A DNA stretch of 64,000 nt. Origin: an uncultured Erythrobacter sp. (GTDB taxonomy: Bacteria; Pseudomonadota; Alphaproteobacteria; Sphingomonadales; Sphingomonadaceae). The stretch lies in NCBI GenBank assembly GCA_913055155.1, contig CAJXJR010000003.1:236908-300907 (forward strand), read 5' to 3'. The notes below the pieces were generated by a model. That model was not told where the DNA came from. It made no database searches and saw nothing but the letters and a program-made list of their open reading frames with translations. This document shows positions 39,115 through 47,980 of the stretch, one piece after another. Made by a program: the position numbers and the translations under genes. The stretch's first letter is position 1, and each line of letters starts with the position of its first letter.

Positions 39115-39414
39115 ATGCAGAAGAATTACCGCCAGAGCGGTGTGGGGATGCTGGATGCAGCGCCGGGCACCTACATGGTCCATGCCTATTTCGACGATAA
39201 CCAGGTCGACCTGGTCAAGGCCAACGTGATCGGCTGGCAGGTGGGGCAGGATCGCCGCCTGACCCCGCTGGTGATGGATCCGCGCGCGGTGGACGAGGAT
39301 GGCTGGGTGATCCAGCATCCCGATGGCCGCATCGAAGCCGACGATGGCCGCAACTGGCCCAGCGAAGAGGCCTGGCTGCACGCCGAACGGCGCGAACGCC
39401 GCAACGCCGCCTGA
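39115..39414 (+). CDS. Conserved hypothetical protein, 99 aa
   Basis: Soluble acidic/aromatic protein without signal peptide or recognised domain. DDNQVDLVKANVIGWQVGQDRRLTPLVMDPRAV and the repeated DGW/DGR motifs near the C-terminus suggest a compact beta-rich fold. The ATG at 39115 is preferred; a GTG at 39088 would add nine basic residues. Codon use matches the neighbouring genes, so it is probably real. It is convergent with the DUF808 gene. Confidence 0.65.
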   Translation: MQKNYRQSGVGMLDAAPGTYMVHAYFDDNQVDLVKANVIGWQVGQDRRLTPLVMDPRAVDEDGWVIQHPDGRIEADDGRNWPSEEAWLHAERRERRNAA

Positions 39415-39424
39415 ACAGGCGCCC

Positions 39425-40360
39425 CTAGTGCCCGCTGCCCAGCTTGAGCACCTTGTGCAGCACGAACACGATCACCGCGCCCAGCAGCAGCCCGCCCAGC
39501 GCCGATAGCGTTGCAAAACTGAGCCAGCCCAGCAGGCCGCCGCCAATTGCGGACACACCATGCTCGATACCCTCGATCCAGTGTTCAGGCCCGGAAACGC
39601 CCACTTCGGCCAGCCCGTGCAGGATGATGCCGCCGCCCACCCACAACATGGCCACCGTGCCGACGACGGACAGCACCGTCAGCAGCTTGGGCATGGCATG
39701 CACCAGCATGTCGCCAAACTTGCGCCCGGCACTGGTGCGGCCTTCCCGGCACAGGTGCAGGCCGACATCGTCCATCTTCACAATCAGCCCCACCGCGCCA
39801 TAGACGCCCACGGTCACCGCAATGCCCACCAGCGCCAGCACGCCGGCGCGGGTCAGCAGGTCTTCGGCAGCCACTTCGTTCAAGGTGATCGCCATGATTT
39901 CGGCAGAGAGGATCAGGTCGGTGCGGATCGCGCCCGAGGTGCGCTGCTGCTCGAACGCTTCCGGATCCTCGATCACGTCGTCCACGGTCTTGCCGTGTTT
40001 CGCCCCGCCCAGCTTTTCCAGCACCTTTTCCGCACCTTCGTAGGACAGGTAGGCCCCGCCCAGCATCAGGATGAAGACGATCGCCTGCGGCAGGAATTCG
40101 CTGAGCAACAGCGCGCCGGGCAGCAGGATCAGCAGCTTGTTCTTCAGGCTGCCCTTGGTGATGTTCCAGATGATCGGCAATTCGCGCGCGGGCGAAAGGC
40201 CGGTGACATAGCTGGGCGTCACCGCCGCATCGTCGATCACCACGCCTGCCGTCTTGGACCCGGCGCGCCCGGCGGCAGCGGCGATATCGTCCACGCTGGC
40301 TGCAGCCGTGCGAGCGATGATGGAAACGTCGTCGAGCAGGGCTACGAGGCCACCGGGCAT
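39425..40360 (-). CDS. DUF808-family (YedI-like) inner membrane protein
   Basis: 311 aa polytopic membrane protein. GLVALLDDVSIIARTAAASVDDIAAAAGRAGSKTAGVVIDDAAVTPSYV at the N-terminus is the clear DUF808 signature, followed by SPARELPIIWNI and about six to seven transmembrane helices. The family is widespread and of unknown function; a transport role has been suggested from topology only. It is a single gene with its own upstream region. Confidence 0.88.
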   Translation of the reverse strand: MPGGLVALLDDVSIIARTAAASVDDIAAAAGRAGSKTAGVVIDDAAVTPSYVTGLSPARELPIIWNITKGSLKNKLLILLPGALLLSEFLPQAIVFILMLGGAYLSYEGAEKVLEKLGGAKHGKTVDDVIEDPEAFEQQRTSGAIRTDLILSAEIMAITLNEVAAEDLLTRAGVLALVGIAVTVGVYGAVGLIVKMDDVGLHLCREGRTSAGRKFGDMLVHAMPKLLTVLSVVGTVAMLWVGGGIILHGLAEVGVSGPEHWIEGIEHGVSAIGGGLLGWLSFATLSALGGLLLGAVIVFVLHKVLKLGSGH

Positions 40361-40444
40361 GCAAAGTTCCTTTTGTCAGGGGAATACCTGATTACGTCAG
40401 GGACGCGTTATATTTCCCGCCCCTTCGCTGCAATGCACCCGTTT

Positions 40445-40966
40445 CTACTTCGCGTGGTACACGGTGATCACCACGTGCGGCTGTTCCACGGAGGGGTCGA
40501 AGCCAAGCGTGCCGACGAAGGCACCGCGCGTCAGCCAGTCGTATTCGCCCAGCGGCGCCTCGAACGCCGGGCTCGTGCGGATCGGCGGCGGCGGAGCCTC
40601 GCCGGGCACCGGCATGCACAAGGTGCCGGTGTTCACCACGTTGATCACGACATCGTCATCGGTGCGCAGGAAGTAGTCGGCCACGATATCGGTGCAGCCG
40701 TCGGAACGGCTCAGTTGCCAGTCCCATCCCATCGGGAGGATTTCCCCGCGCATGCGTGGGCCTTCGAAGGTGCCGCCGGTAATGGGAATGATGCGGCGCA
40801 CGCCGCGCGGGGTTTCGCCCACCTCGATAGCGGGGGACAGCATGACCACCGAACGGTAAAGCAGTTCCAGCTGCGGGTCTGCCTGGGGTGGCGGGCCCGC
40901 CTCCTGGGCAGACGCCGGCGCAGCGATGGCCAACAGGCTGACAACGGTGACGAGAATCGAACGCAT
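40445..40966 (-). CDS. DUF3237-family exported protein
   Basis: 173 aa protein with a signal peptide (cleavage near PASAQEA, residue 21). The mature domain begins LELLYRSVVMLSPAIEVGETPRGVRRIIPITGGTFEGP, the beta-barrel-like DUF3237 pattern (GxRRxIPIxGGTFEGP), and ends YHAK. DUF3237 proteins have no established function. The ATG at 40966 is chosen for the signal peptide. Confidence 0.85.
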   Translation of the reverse strand: MRSILVTVVSLLAIAAPASAQEAGPPPQADPQLELLYRSVVMLSPAIEVGETPRGVRRIIPITGGTFEGPRMRGEILPMGWDWQLSRSDGCTDIVADYFLRTDDDVVINVVNTGTLCMPVPGEAPPPPIRTSPAFEAPLGEYDWLTRGAFVGTLGFDPSVEQPHVVITVYHAK

Positions 40967-41153
40967 GGACAAATCCTCCCTTTTCCCGTGTCCTAACCGC
41001 ACTTGCATTCCACAGCAATTTCGCTATGTGCGCGCCTTCCGCAGTTTCCGGGCATAAGGCGCCCATTTGCGGAAATCGAAGAAAGCCGGAGGGACGCGCA
41101 CGGAATTCGCCGTGCCAATGTCAGCGATCGGCATGGAGTGAAAGGAAGCGCGC

Positions 41154-41519
41154 ATGGCTCTTTACGAGCATGTTTTCCTCGCGCGTCAGGACCTGAGCCA
41201 GGCTCAGGTCGATGCGCTTGCTGCCAGCGCCACGGATATCGTGGAAAGCAACGGCGGCAAGGTCGTGAAGACCGAGACCTGGGGCCTGAAGTCCCTCGCC
41301 TACAAGATTGACCGCAACCGCAAGGCGCATTTCGTCATGCTCAACATCGACGGGCCCGGCTCGCTGGTGGCCGAGCTGGAGCGTCAGAATCGCATCAACG
41401 AAGATGTGATCCGCTGGCTGACGATCGCCGTGGAAGAGCATGAAGACGGCCCCTCCGTCATGATGCGCAAGAACGACCGCGACAAGAAGCGCCGTTCCGA
41501 CCGTGAGGAGCGCAACTGA
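41154..41519 (+). CDS. rpsF: 30S ribosomal protein S6
   Basis: 121 aa ribosomal protein S6. [19 protein letters not shown] is the standard N-terminus and [24 protein letters not shown] the core. A basic C-terminal tail ([10 protein letters not shown]) is normal for alphaproteobacteria. AAGGAA lies upstream of the ATG. It heads rpsF-rpsR-rplI; its stop shares a base with rpsR (TGATG). Confidence 0.98.
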   Translation: MALYEHVFLARQDLSQAQVDALAASATDIVESNGGKVVKTETWGLKSLAYKIDRNRKAHFVMLNIDGPGSLVAELERQNRINEDVIRWLTIAVEEHEDGPSVMMRKNDRDKKRRSDREERN

Positions 41520-41743
41520 TGGCCCGTCCGTTCTACCGTCGTCGCAAGTCCTGCCCGTTCTCGGCCAAGGACGCCCCCGTAATCGATTACAAGGACGTGC
41601 GCCTGCTGCAGGGCTTCATGTCCGAACGTGGCAAGATCGTGCCCAGCCGCATCACCGCCGTTTCTGCCAAGAAGCAGCGTGAACTGGCCAAGGCCATCAA
41701 GCGCGCCCGCCACCTGGGCCTGCTGCCCTACATCGTGAAGTAA
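41519..41743 (+). CDS. rpsR: 30S ribosomal protein S18
   Basis: 74 aa ribosomal protein S18, partner of S6 on the 30S platform. [21 protein letters not shown] and [34 protein letters not shown] are the conserved S18 blocks. It is coupled to rpsF by a TGATG overlap. Confidence 0.98.
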   Translation: MARPFYRRRKSCPFSAKDAPVIDYKDVRLLQGFMSERGKIVPSRITAVSAKKQRELAKAIKRARHLGLLPYIVK

Positions 41744-41757
41744 GAGGAGAACGCATC

Positions 41758-42408
41758 ATGGATATCATCCTCCTCGAACGCGTCGGTGGCCTGGGCCAGA
41801 TCGGTGACGTCGTCACCGTGAAGGACGGCTATGCCCGCAACTTCCTGCTGCCGCAGAAGAAGGCCCTTCGCGCCAACGAAGCCAACAAGAAGGTCTTCGA
41901 AGCCAACCGCGAGAAGCTGGAAGCCGAAAACGCCGAAAAGCGTACCGCTGCCGAAAAGCAGGGCAGCACGGTCGAAGGCACCGAGATCGTGCTGATCCGT
42001 GCCGCGTCCAACGCCGGCCAGCTGTATGGCTCGGTCAACGTGCGTGACGTTGCCGCGGCGCTGGCCGACAAGGGCCACGACATCGACAAGAAGCAGGTCA
42101 TCATGGGCGCGCCCATCAAGACCATCGGCATGTTCGACGTGACCGTTCGCCTGCACCCCGAAGTCGAAGTCACCGTAAAGGCCAACGTGGCCCGTTCGGA
42201 CGACGAAGCCGAACTGCAGAGCCAGGGCGTCGACATCCTCGCGCAGGCTGCCGAGGAAGAAGCTGCCGACCGCGCTGCCGCAGGCTTCCAGGAAGAGCTC
42301 GATCCCGATCGCGAACTGGGCGAACTGCCCACCGCGGAAGGCGAAGAAGCTGCTGCCGAAGAAGAAGCTCCGGCCGAAGACACTGCCGAAGGCGAAGAGA
42401 ACGCCTGA
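41758..42408 (+). CDS. rplI: 50S ribosomal protein L9 with acidic C-terminal tail
   Basis: 216 aa protein. MDIILLERVGGLGQIGDVVTVKDGYARNFLLP is the L9 N-terminal domain, a long helix connects to the C-terminal domain, and about 45 extra residues rich in Glu and Ala (for example EEAAAEEEAPAED) extend beyond the usual length near 150-190. The tail is typical of sphingomonads but of unknown use. AGAGGAGAA lies upstream. A clear terminator follows at 42435-42466. Confidence 0.97.
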   Translation: MDIILLERVGGLGQIGDVVTVKDGYARNFLLPQKKALRANEANKKVFEANREKLEAENAEKRTAAEKQGSTVEGTEIVLIRAASNAGQLYGSVNVRDVAAALADKGHDIDKKQVIMGAPIKTIGMFDVTVRLHPEVEVTVKANVARSDDEAELQSQGVDILAQAAEEEAADRAAAGFQEELDPDRELGELPTAEGEEAAAEEEAPAEDTAEGEENA

Positions 42409-42434
42409 GGCCTAACCGGCTGAACAGCACAAGA

Positions 42435-42466
42435 GGGGCGCTGCCAGCGATGGCGGCGCCCTTTTT
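42435..42466 (+). terminator. Intrinsic terminator of rpsF-rpsR-rplI
   Basis: GGGCGCTGCC (42436-42445) pairs with GGCGGCGCCC (42452-42461), one G-T wobble, six base loop, followed directly by TTTTT. Confidence 0.88.
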
Positions 42467-42531
42467 CGTGGCGGCCTGCAAACCGTTGAACGCCTTGTCG
42501 TTTACGCGTGCCGATGGCAGACCCACCGGCC

Positions 42532-43095
42532 ATGACCGATTACGCGAACATGCCGCTGGCAAAGGCGCGGCAGGATTACCTGGCCAACACCACAACCGCC
42601 ATGCCCATCGGCGGGCTGATCGCCTGGTCCGTGCTGGCTATCGGCCTGTTCCTGATCCCGGACCGCCTGCCCTACTGGGCGCCGTTCGTGGCTGCCGCCA
42701 TTCCGGTGCCGATTGCCCTGCTGATCGACAAGCTGCGCGGCACGATCCACACCTGGAAACAGGGCAACGACAACCCCATCGCGCAGCTGTTCATGCGCTC
42801 GATCTGGGTGGTCACCCTGCTCACCCCGCTGCTGATCATCGCCGTGCAGCAAAGCGGCGATGCCGACCTGCTGGTGCTGGGCATGGGCATCCTGGCCGGT
42901 GTCGTGTGGGTTCCGCACGGCTGGGGCGCCGACGATCCGGCGGGCCTTCATCACTTCGTGCTGCGCGCGGCGCTTTGCTATGCCGCCTACCTGTTCGCGC
43001 CGGAGCCGGTCAGGGGCGCACTGATCGCGGCGGCTGTCGCGCTCAGCTATATGCATGCCATCTGGGCGATGAAGAAGCCTGCGTCGGCCCGCTAG
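42532..43095 (+). CDS. Polytopic membrane protein, possibly DUF7010-like
   Basis: 187 aa membrane protein with about six helices and few charged loops (helices near residues 24-42, 46-64, 85-103, 110-128, 136-152, 160-178). The N-terminal PLAKARQDYLANTTTAMPIGG and the helix layout resemble the DUF7010 group, but the match is from memory and weak. No catalytic motif is seen. The start is uncertain: GTG 42508, ATG 42514 and ATG 42550 are alternatives, and none has a good ribosome binding site. Confidence 0.65.
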   Translation: MTDYANMPLAKARQDYLANTTTAMPIGGLIAWSVLAIGLFLIPDRLPYWAPFVAAAIPVPIALLIDKLRGTIHTWKQGNDNPIAQLFMRSIWVVTLLTPLLIIAVQQSGDADLLVLGMGILAGVVWVPHGWGADDPAGLHHFVLRAALCYAAYLFAPEPVRGALIAAAVALSYMHAIWAMKKPASAR

Positions 43096-43370
43096 GCATA
43101 CCTCGATCACCCGAAATCAGCTCGCCGGCTTGCGGGCCGACAGGGCGAAATGTTCGCCATGATATATTCTCTCTTGCAAATAAGAGCGAATCGCTCCATT
43201 TAATCGCGCAGCGGGACCGGGCCCCTCTGGCGCAGGCATTCTTGCCGCGTGATGTCGGACCGCATCAGGCAGCAGGGGCCGGGACCATGACTTCCCACAA
43301 TCAACTCCCCTGCCGCGTTGCGAGTTGACGCCGCGGCGTTCTGCGCCCGGCAGACATGGAGTATTTGGGA

Positions 43371-43946
43371 ATGACAAAGTCTCTTGCTCATCCGCTGGTC
43401 GGCGTGGCCGCCCTGGCACTGGCTGCGTGCGGCGATGCCGCCACCGACGAAGCCGCCACCACCGGCGAAACCGCCGAGCCCATCACGGCAGAAGACGTTG
43501 CCGCCGCGCAGCAGGCCTGGGGTGAAGGCATCGTCACCATCGGCCAGGTCAGCACCGATGGCGGCGATGTGACTGCGGCGGCCACCGACCACATCAACAC
43601 CTTCTATGGCTACGAAGACGGCATGGAGATCCTGTTCAAGCCGACGCTGGCTGCCGAAGACCAGTTCCGCGGCACCTTCGACGAGGCGCTGAGCTACTTC
43701 ATCGGCACCGAAGGCACCGAAGACGGCGGCTTTGCCCTGGCGCCCTACACCGCCGTGCGCTGGGAAAACGAAGGCACCATCATCGACGAGGATGCCGACA
43801 CCGCCATGGCCATGGGCAACTACTATTTCACCGGCACCGACGGCAACGAGACCAAGGTGGAATACACGTTCGGCTACGAGCGCAACGATGCAGGCGACCT
43901 GGTGATCGTGCTGCACCACAGCTCGCTGCCTTACTCTGCGGGATAA
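43371..43946 (+). CDS. Lipoprotein with SnoaL-like domain
   Basis: 191 aa lipoprotein. The lipobox LAAC sets C20 as the lipidated residue, then an acidic linker. The domain (AAQQAWGEGIVTIGQV ... ILFKPTLAAEDQFRGTFDEALSYF ... TAMAMGNYYFT ... VEYTFGYERND ... LHHSSLPY) matches a SnoaL/NTF2-like family often labelled phosphoribosyl-AMP cyclohydrolase in databases. None of the zinc-binding motifs of HisI are present, so that label is not supported. Function unknown. The ATG at 43371 is chosen to place the signal peptide correctly. A terminator follows. Confidence 0.78.
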   Translation: MTKSLAHPLVGVAALALAACGDAATDEAATTGETAEPITAEDVAAAQQAWGEGIVTIGQVSTDGGDVTAAATDHINTFYGYEDGMEILFKPTLAAEDQFRGTFDEALSYFIGTEGTEDGGFALAPYTAVRWENEGTIIDEDADTAMAMGNYYFTGTDGNETKVEYTFGYERNDAGDLVIVLHHSSLPYSAG

Positions 43947-44011
43947 CCCCCGCGAATTGCACAACTTGTTGTCCGTGCCCTCTCCCCCTCCCCTTCCTCT
44001 TCGGGGCACGG

Positions 44012-44052
44012 AAAACTCCCCCGTCGGCCATGTGCCGGCGGGGGTTTCTTTT
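44012..44052 (+). terminator. Terminator after the SnoaL-like lipoprotein gene
   Basis: ACTCCCCCGTCGGC (from about 44015) pairs imperfectly with GCCGGCGGGGGTTT (ending near 44047), followed by CTTTT. It lies about 70 bases after the stop at 43946. Confidence 0.7.
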
Positions 44053-44083
44053 GCTGTCATGGAGGGATCGGAACCGGAGCCCC

Positions 44084-44455
44084 CTACTCCCCGGAAGGCG
44101 CATCCCCCGACCGCAGGCGCAGCATGTAGGCCACCAGCGAATCGACCTGGTGCGGTTCCAGGTGCACGCCCATCTCGATCGGATAGTTGTGCGCATCGCG
44201 CAGCCAGGCGGCCAGCTGCTCGTCGCTCATGCCCGGACGGTTGATGATCTCGCGGAACGGCGGCGCATCGGCGTTCGGGGATTCGCGCGAAGAGGAAATC
44301 TCGTGGCAGCTGCGGCACGAATCGCGTGCGATCAGCATGCCCATGGAGGCGTTGGGCTCATAAGGCGCATTGTCCGCCGTCGTCTCGCAGCCCGCCAGCG
44401 CCAGCAGTAGCAGTGGCATTGCCAGCGAAGTGCCGATCGATCGCTTGCTTGTCAT
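44084..44455 (-). CDS. Cytochrome c-type lipoprotein
   Basis: 123 aa protein. A signal peptide with lipobox LAGC (C23) is followed by a single CRSCH heme-binding site (C47, C50, H51). A Met in EMGVHLEPHQVDSLVAYML probably serves as or near the distal ligand. It should be a membrane-anchored monoheme electron carrier on the periplasmic side. The ATG at 44455 is chosen for the signal peptide. It lies downstream of a copper-type TonB receptor gene on the same strand, consistent with a metal or redox role. Confidence 0.85.
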   Translation of the reverse strand: MTSKRSIGTSLAMPLLLLALAGCETTADNAPYEPNASMGMLIARDSCRSCHEISSSRESPNADAPPFREIINRPGMSDEQLAAWLRDAHNYPIEMGVHLEPHQVDSLVAYMLRLRSGDAPSGE

Positions 44456-44589
44456 TCTCAATTCCAATCCTGTTGCAGGCACTTGGCGAAGGCAGGTGCC
44501 TGCTGTCCCGCCCGCACGATAGGAGCGCAAGGCGGTTGGGAAAAGGGCCGGGAAGCGCAAATGCTCCCCGGCCCTTGCTCAGGCAAGCC

Positions 44590-46695
44590 TCAGAAGTTCG
44601 CCAGCATCCGCACCCACACGCCGCGCCCGTAACCGGGCAGGCGTTCGCCCGTTGGCACATCCGATGCGCCCACGCGGCTGCGCCCGGCAAGATGCGGCTG
44701 GTAATAGGTGTCGAACAGGTTCTCCACACCCGCTTCCAGCGCCACTGCGGGCAGCAGCGCAAGGCGGCCGAACAGGCCGACCACAGCATAGCCATCGCTG
44801 GGGCTCTCGCTGTTGGTCAGCGAGACTTCCTCCTGCGCCGCAGCGGCGAACAGTTCCGCACCCAGAGTCACGCGTTCTCCCTGCCATGCGGCGGACAGCC
44901 GCAGGTTGGCGGGCGAGACGCGGTAGAGGTTGTCGGCAATGTCGCGCCGCTCGCCGCGCACGAAGCTGGCCGTTCCCGATACCTCGATGCTCTCCACCGG
45001 GCGCAGGGCAAAGTCCATGTCCACACCGTAAAGCTCGGCATCGACATTGGCGAAGCGCAGCGGCGTGGGATCGCCGTTCATCGCCGCGACCATCTCCACC
45101 GGGCTATCGATCACGCCGACGGTGGCATCGAAAGGCACGCCCTGGATGTAATCGTCGACCCGGCGATAAAACAGCGTCGGGCGGAAGCTGGCGCTGGCGC
45201 CGTCGAAGTCGACGCCGATCTCGGCGATCCATGCGGTTTCCGGGTCCAGGCCCAGGTTGCCGACGTAGATGTTGCCGTCCGCCAGGCCGAAGCTGGCCTC
45301 TGTCGGCAGCCAGGCAAAGCGTTCCAGCAGGCTTGGCACGCGGGTCTTGCGGGCCAGCGTCAGGCGCGGGGTGGCCCAGTCCATCGGGATCCATGCGCGC
45401 AGCACACCGTCGACGGTGGTTTCCGAATAGTCCCGGTCGGCTGCGGTGAACATGTTGGCCAGCATCACCGGGCCGCCCATCACGGCGCTGCCCAGCGTGG
45501 GGACGCCGGCCTGCTGGTTGGTGTGATCCAGCCGCGCGCCCAATTCCGCCTCGATCGGCCCGGCAGACCCGCGCCATTGCAGGTAGCCGCCGAAACGATC
45601 CGATTCGAGGTTCGGCTGGGCATCGAGGAAGAAGGCCGCGTTGGTAGGGTCGGTAATCCGCACGAACTTGTCGACGGTCTCGAAATCCGCACCCACCTCC
45701 ACGTAGCCGGTGGCAGAGCCGAACCGCAGCGCGGCTTCCGCCGTGGTGGTGTCGGCATCGGCAAAGGTGGCGCGCGCACGCGGTGCAGGCGGCGTTCGCA
45801 GCGTCTGGTTGTCCATCAGGTGGCGCACGGCCACATGGCCCAGCCGCAAGTCGAGATGGACATTCTCGGCAACATCGCCGCGATAGCCGCCCTGCACGAA
45901 GTCGGTATCGAAGTAGATGATGTCCATGGCGAAGGGCGGATTGCCCGAAGGGTCGGTCTCGCTGCGACGATATTCGGCCCAGACTTCGCCCTCGCCCACG
46001 CGCACGCCGCCATGCACGCCGTAGAGGTTACGCTCGAACAGGGTGCCCACGGCAGTGCCGCCGGGGAATTCGTAGTCGTCGCCTTCCTCGCGCGCGGCGA
46101 TCAGGCCCAGGCGCCAGCGGTTGTTCGCCAGCGCGGCCAGCCCGCCGATGGCATAGCTGTTGTCCACGCTGCGATACTGGCCGGCCATGCGCACCTGCGG
46201 GGTCATCTTCGCACTGTCGGTGAAGTGCGCCTGCACCAGCCGGGCATTGACCGCGCCTGCCAGCGCGGGGCCTTGCGAGACCGGAGCCACGCCGCGCGCC
46301 ACCTCGATCGTGTCGACCAGGATGGCAGGGGCATAGTGCAGCGGCGGGTCCATCGCGTTGGGGCCGCCGGTGATGAAGCGCTGGCCGTTGACGCGGCCCA
46401 GCACGCGCTCACCCGAAAGCCCGCGATAGGACAGCTGGCCCGATAGCGCGCCATTGCCCACCAGCGCGCCGCCGGGCGTGCGCGCGGCAATGGCGGCGGC
46501 ATCGGCCGGCAGGGCGATCTCTTCCGGCAGTTCCAGCTCGTCTGCAACTTGCGTTTCAAGGCGAGCGGCGGTGACGACGATACGATCGGTCAGGAGGGTG
46601 TCGCCGCTATCGGTATCCTGTGCGGCAAGCGGGGTGGCCGCGAACAGGGTGCAGGAGGCGAGCAAACCCGCCCTGCAAAGGGTATTCTTGGACAT
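44590..46695 (-). CDS. TonB-dependent copper receptor, OprC/NosA-like
   Basis: 701 aa outer-membrane receptor with a signal peptide (cleavage near ATPLAAQ). The plug motifs LSYRGLSGERVLGRVNGQRF, GGPNAMDPPLHYAPA and VDTIEVARGVAPVSQGP match the OprC/NosA copper-receptor family closely, and the barrel ends in YGRGVWVRMLANF with terminal Phe. In Pseudomonas these proteins bind copper and feed copper-dependent enzymes. The ATG at 46695 is chosen. It follows a His/Met-rich protein gene on the same strand, strengthening the copper assignment. Confidence 0.87.
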   Translation of the reverse strand: MSKNTLCRAGLLASCTLFAATPLAAQDTDSGDTLLTDRIVVTAARLETQVADELELPEEIALPADAAAIAARTPGGALVGNGALSGQLSYRGLSGERVLGRVNGQRFITGGPNAMDPPLHYAPAILVDTIEVARGVAPVSQGPALAGAVNARLVQAHFTDSAKMTPQVRMAGQYRSVDNSYAIGGLAALANNRWRLGLIAAREEGDDYEFPGGTAVGTLFERNLYGVHGGVRVGEGEVWAEYRRSETDPSGNPPFAMDIIYFDTDFVQGGYRGDVAENVHLDLRLGHVAVRHLMDNQTLRTPPAPRARATFADADTTTAEAALRFGSATGYVEVGADFETVDKFVRITDPTNAAFFLDAQPNLESDRFGGYLQWRGSAGPIEAELGARLDHTNQQAGVPTLGSAVMGGPVMLANMFTAADRDYSETTVDGVLRAWIPMDWATPRLTLARKTRVPSLLERFAWLPTEASFGLADGNIYVGNLGLDPETAWIAEIGVDFDGASASFRPTLFYRRVDDYIQGVPFDATVGVIDSPVEMVAAMNGDPTPLRFANVDAELYGVDMDFALRPVESIEVSGTASFVRGERRDIADNLYRVSPANLRLSAAWQGERVTLGAELFAAAAQEEVSLTNSESPSDGYAVVGLFGRLALLPAVALEAGVENLFDTYYQPHLAGRSRVGASDVPTGERLPGYGRGVWVRMLANF

Positions 46696-46782
46696 TGTTT
46701 CAATTCTTTCGCTGACATGCGCATGGGCGCGTGCGCCGACAGCTCTGTCGGGCAACGCCTTGGATTGTCGGAGACCGGAGTG

Positions 46783-47292
46783 TCAGCCCCTGTGGGGCGG
46801 CGCGCGCAGCGGTGGGCGCAGGCGATCGGCCTGCTGGACAGCGAAATCGGGCAATGGCGGGATGTCTGCTGCAGCACCCTCGCGAAGCAGCGGATCGAGC
46901 GTGAGCTTGCCCGGATCGATGGCGGCAGAGCCCAATGCGGAAAAGGCGCAGTCCTGCTTGGCCTGCGTGCTTGCCGGCGTGCCATCGTCGCTTGGGCCGT
47001 GACCCATCGCCGCGTGGTCCATGCCGCCGTGACCCATCGCCGCGTGGTCCGTCGCGGGCCTTGCCGCCTCGACCTCCAGCACGGCGCGCGCCAGCGGATG
47101 GGTGACCGGGCACATGGTGACCGCCAGCCCGTGGCTAGTCGTGGCCGAGACCATATGGCCAACAGGCACCAGCGCATGCAGCGCCAGCGCCGCAAGCAGC
47201 AGCACCAGGGCTTTCGGTCCCTTCAGGTTAATGAGGTTGCGCAGACCCGTCATCGTGAAAGGCCCGCTAGCGGGTTTGGCAGGCCGTGTCAT
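46783..47292 (-). CDS. His/Met-rich DUF2946-like exported protein
   Basis: Up to 169 aa, with one N-terminal hydrophobic segment (about residues 27-44) and a cluster of His and Met (residues 83-99, HAAMGHGGMDHAAMGHG) suited to copper binding. The size, the CPVTH motif and the position next to a copper receptor gene recall DUF2946 proteins, but identity is low-confidence. An ATG at 47253 would still leave the hydrophobic segment as a signal anchor and may be the true start. It precedes the receptor gene by 87 bases on the same strand. Confidence 0.7.
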   Translation of the reverse strand: MTRPAKPASGPFTMTGLRNLINLKGPKALVLLLAALALHALVPVGHMVSATTSHGLAVTMCPVTHPLARAVLEVEAARPATDHAAMGHGGMDHAAMGHGPSDDGTPASTQAKQDCAFSALGSAAIDPGKLTLDPLLREGAAADIPPLPDFAVQQADRLRPPLRAPPHRG

Positions 47293-47349
47293 TTGATCGG
47301 GCGCAACAATGGCCGAATTTCCTGACCTTTTCCTGACTGCCTGCCGGGC

Positions 47350-47925
47350 CTAGCTGCCAAGCCAGCCCGCCGCTTCGGCAATCACCCAGGCTCCCACTAC
47401 GAAGAACAGCAGCGCCGCGAACCGGCGAACCACGGTCAGCGGCACCCTGTCGACAATGGCATTGCCCAGGAATACTGCGGGCACATTGGCCAGCATCATA
47501 CCCAGCGTGGTGCCGATCGTCACCAGCAGCACGTTCTGGAACTGCGCGCCCAGCGCGATGGTGGCGATCTGCGTCTTGTCGCCGATCTCGACGATGAAAA
47601 AGGCCACCGTGGTGGTGACGAAAGCGCCGAAACGCGTGGGGCTCGCCTCCTCGTCCTCCAGCTTGTCAGGCACCAGCGTCCACAGCGCGATGGCGATGAA
47701 GCTGGCGCCCACGGCATAGCGGAACCAGGCACCTTCCAGCAGGTAGGCCACGCTCTGGCCGAGGAAGGCGGCAATGCCGTGGTTTGCCAAGGTGGCGACA
47801 AGGATGCCGAGCACGATCGGCACCGGCTTGCGGAACCGCGTGGCCAGCACGATGGCCAGCAGCATGGTCTTGTCGCCGATTTCGGCCAGCGCGACCGCGA
47901 GGGTGGAGGTCAGCAGTGCTTCCAT
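47350..47925 (-). CDS. TMEM165/GDT1-family cation exporter (MneA/UPF0016)
   Basis: 191 aa membrane protein with six helices in two homologous halves. Each half carries the family's ExGDK(T/S) motif: EIGDKT at 15-20 and 113-118. Bacterial members export Mn2+ (and in eukaryotes move Ca2+/Mn2+). The length is standard. It lies among copper-related and lipoprotein genes on the same strand but may be transcribed alone. No yybP-ykoY-like riboswitch was recognised upstream. Confidence 0.92.
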   Translation of the reverse strand: MEALLTSTLAVALAEIGDKTMLLAIVLATRFRKPVPIVLGILVATLANHGIAAFLGQSVAYLLEGAWFRYAVGASFIAIALWTLVPDKLEDEEASPTRFGAFVTTTVAFFIVEIGDKTQIATIALGAQFQNVLLVTIGTTLGMMLANVPAVFLGNAIVDRVPLTVVRRFAALLFFVVGAWVIAEAAGWLGS

Positions 47926-47980
47926 GCGGGGCCAGTGGCCGATCGCAGGCGCGCTGACAAGCAGGTTTCGCCCGGAAGGT

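Noticed and set aside
44326..46446. 706 aa open frame on the plus strand
   Set aside because: Antisense to the OprC-like receptor, rich in His/Gly/Arg, no signal or domain; the receptor frame has clear homology.
47926..47980. Manganese riboswitch (yybP-ykoY) near the TMEM165/GDT1 gene
   Set aside because: This 55 base gap lies upstream of the exporter gene but is too short, and the expected conserved loop sequences are not seen.
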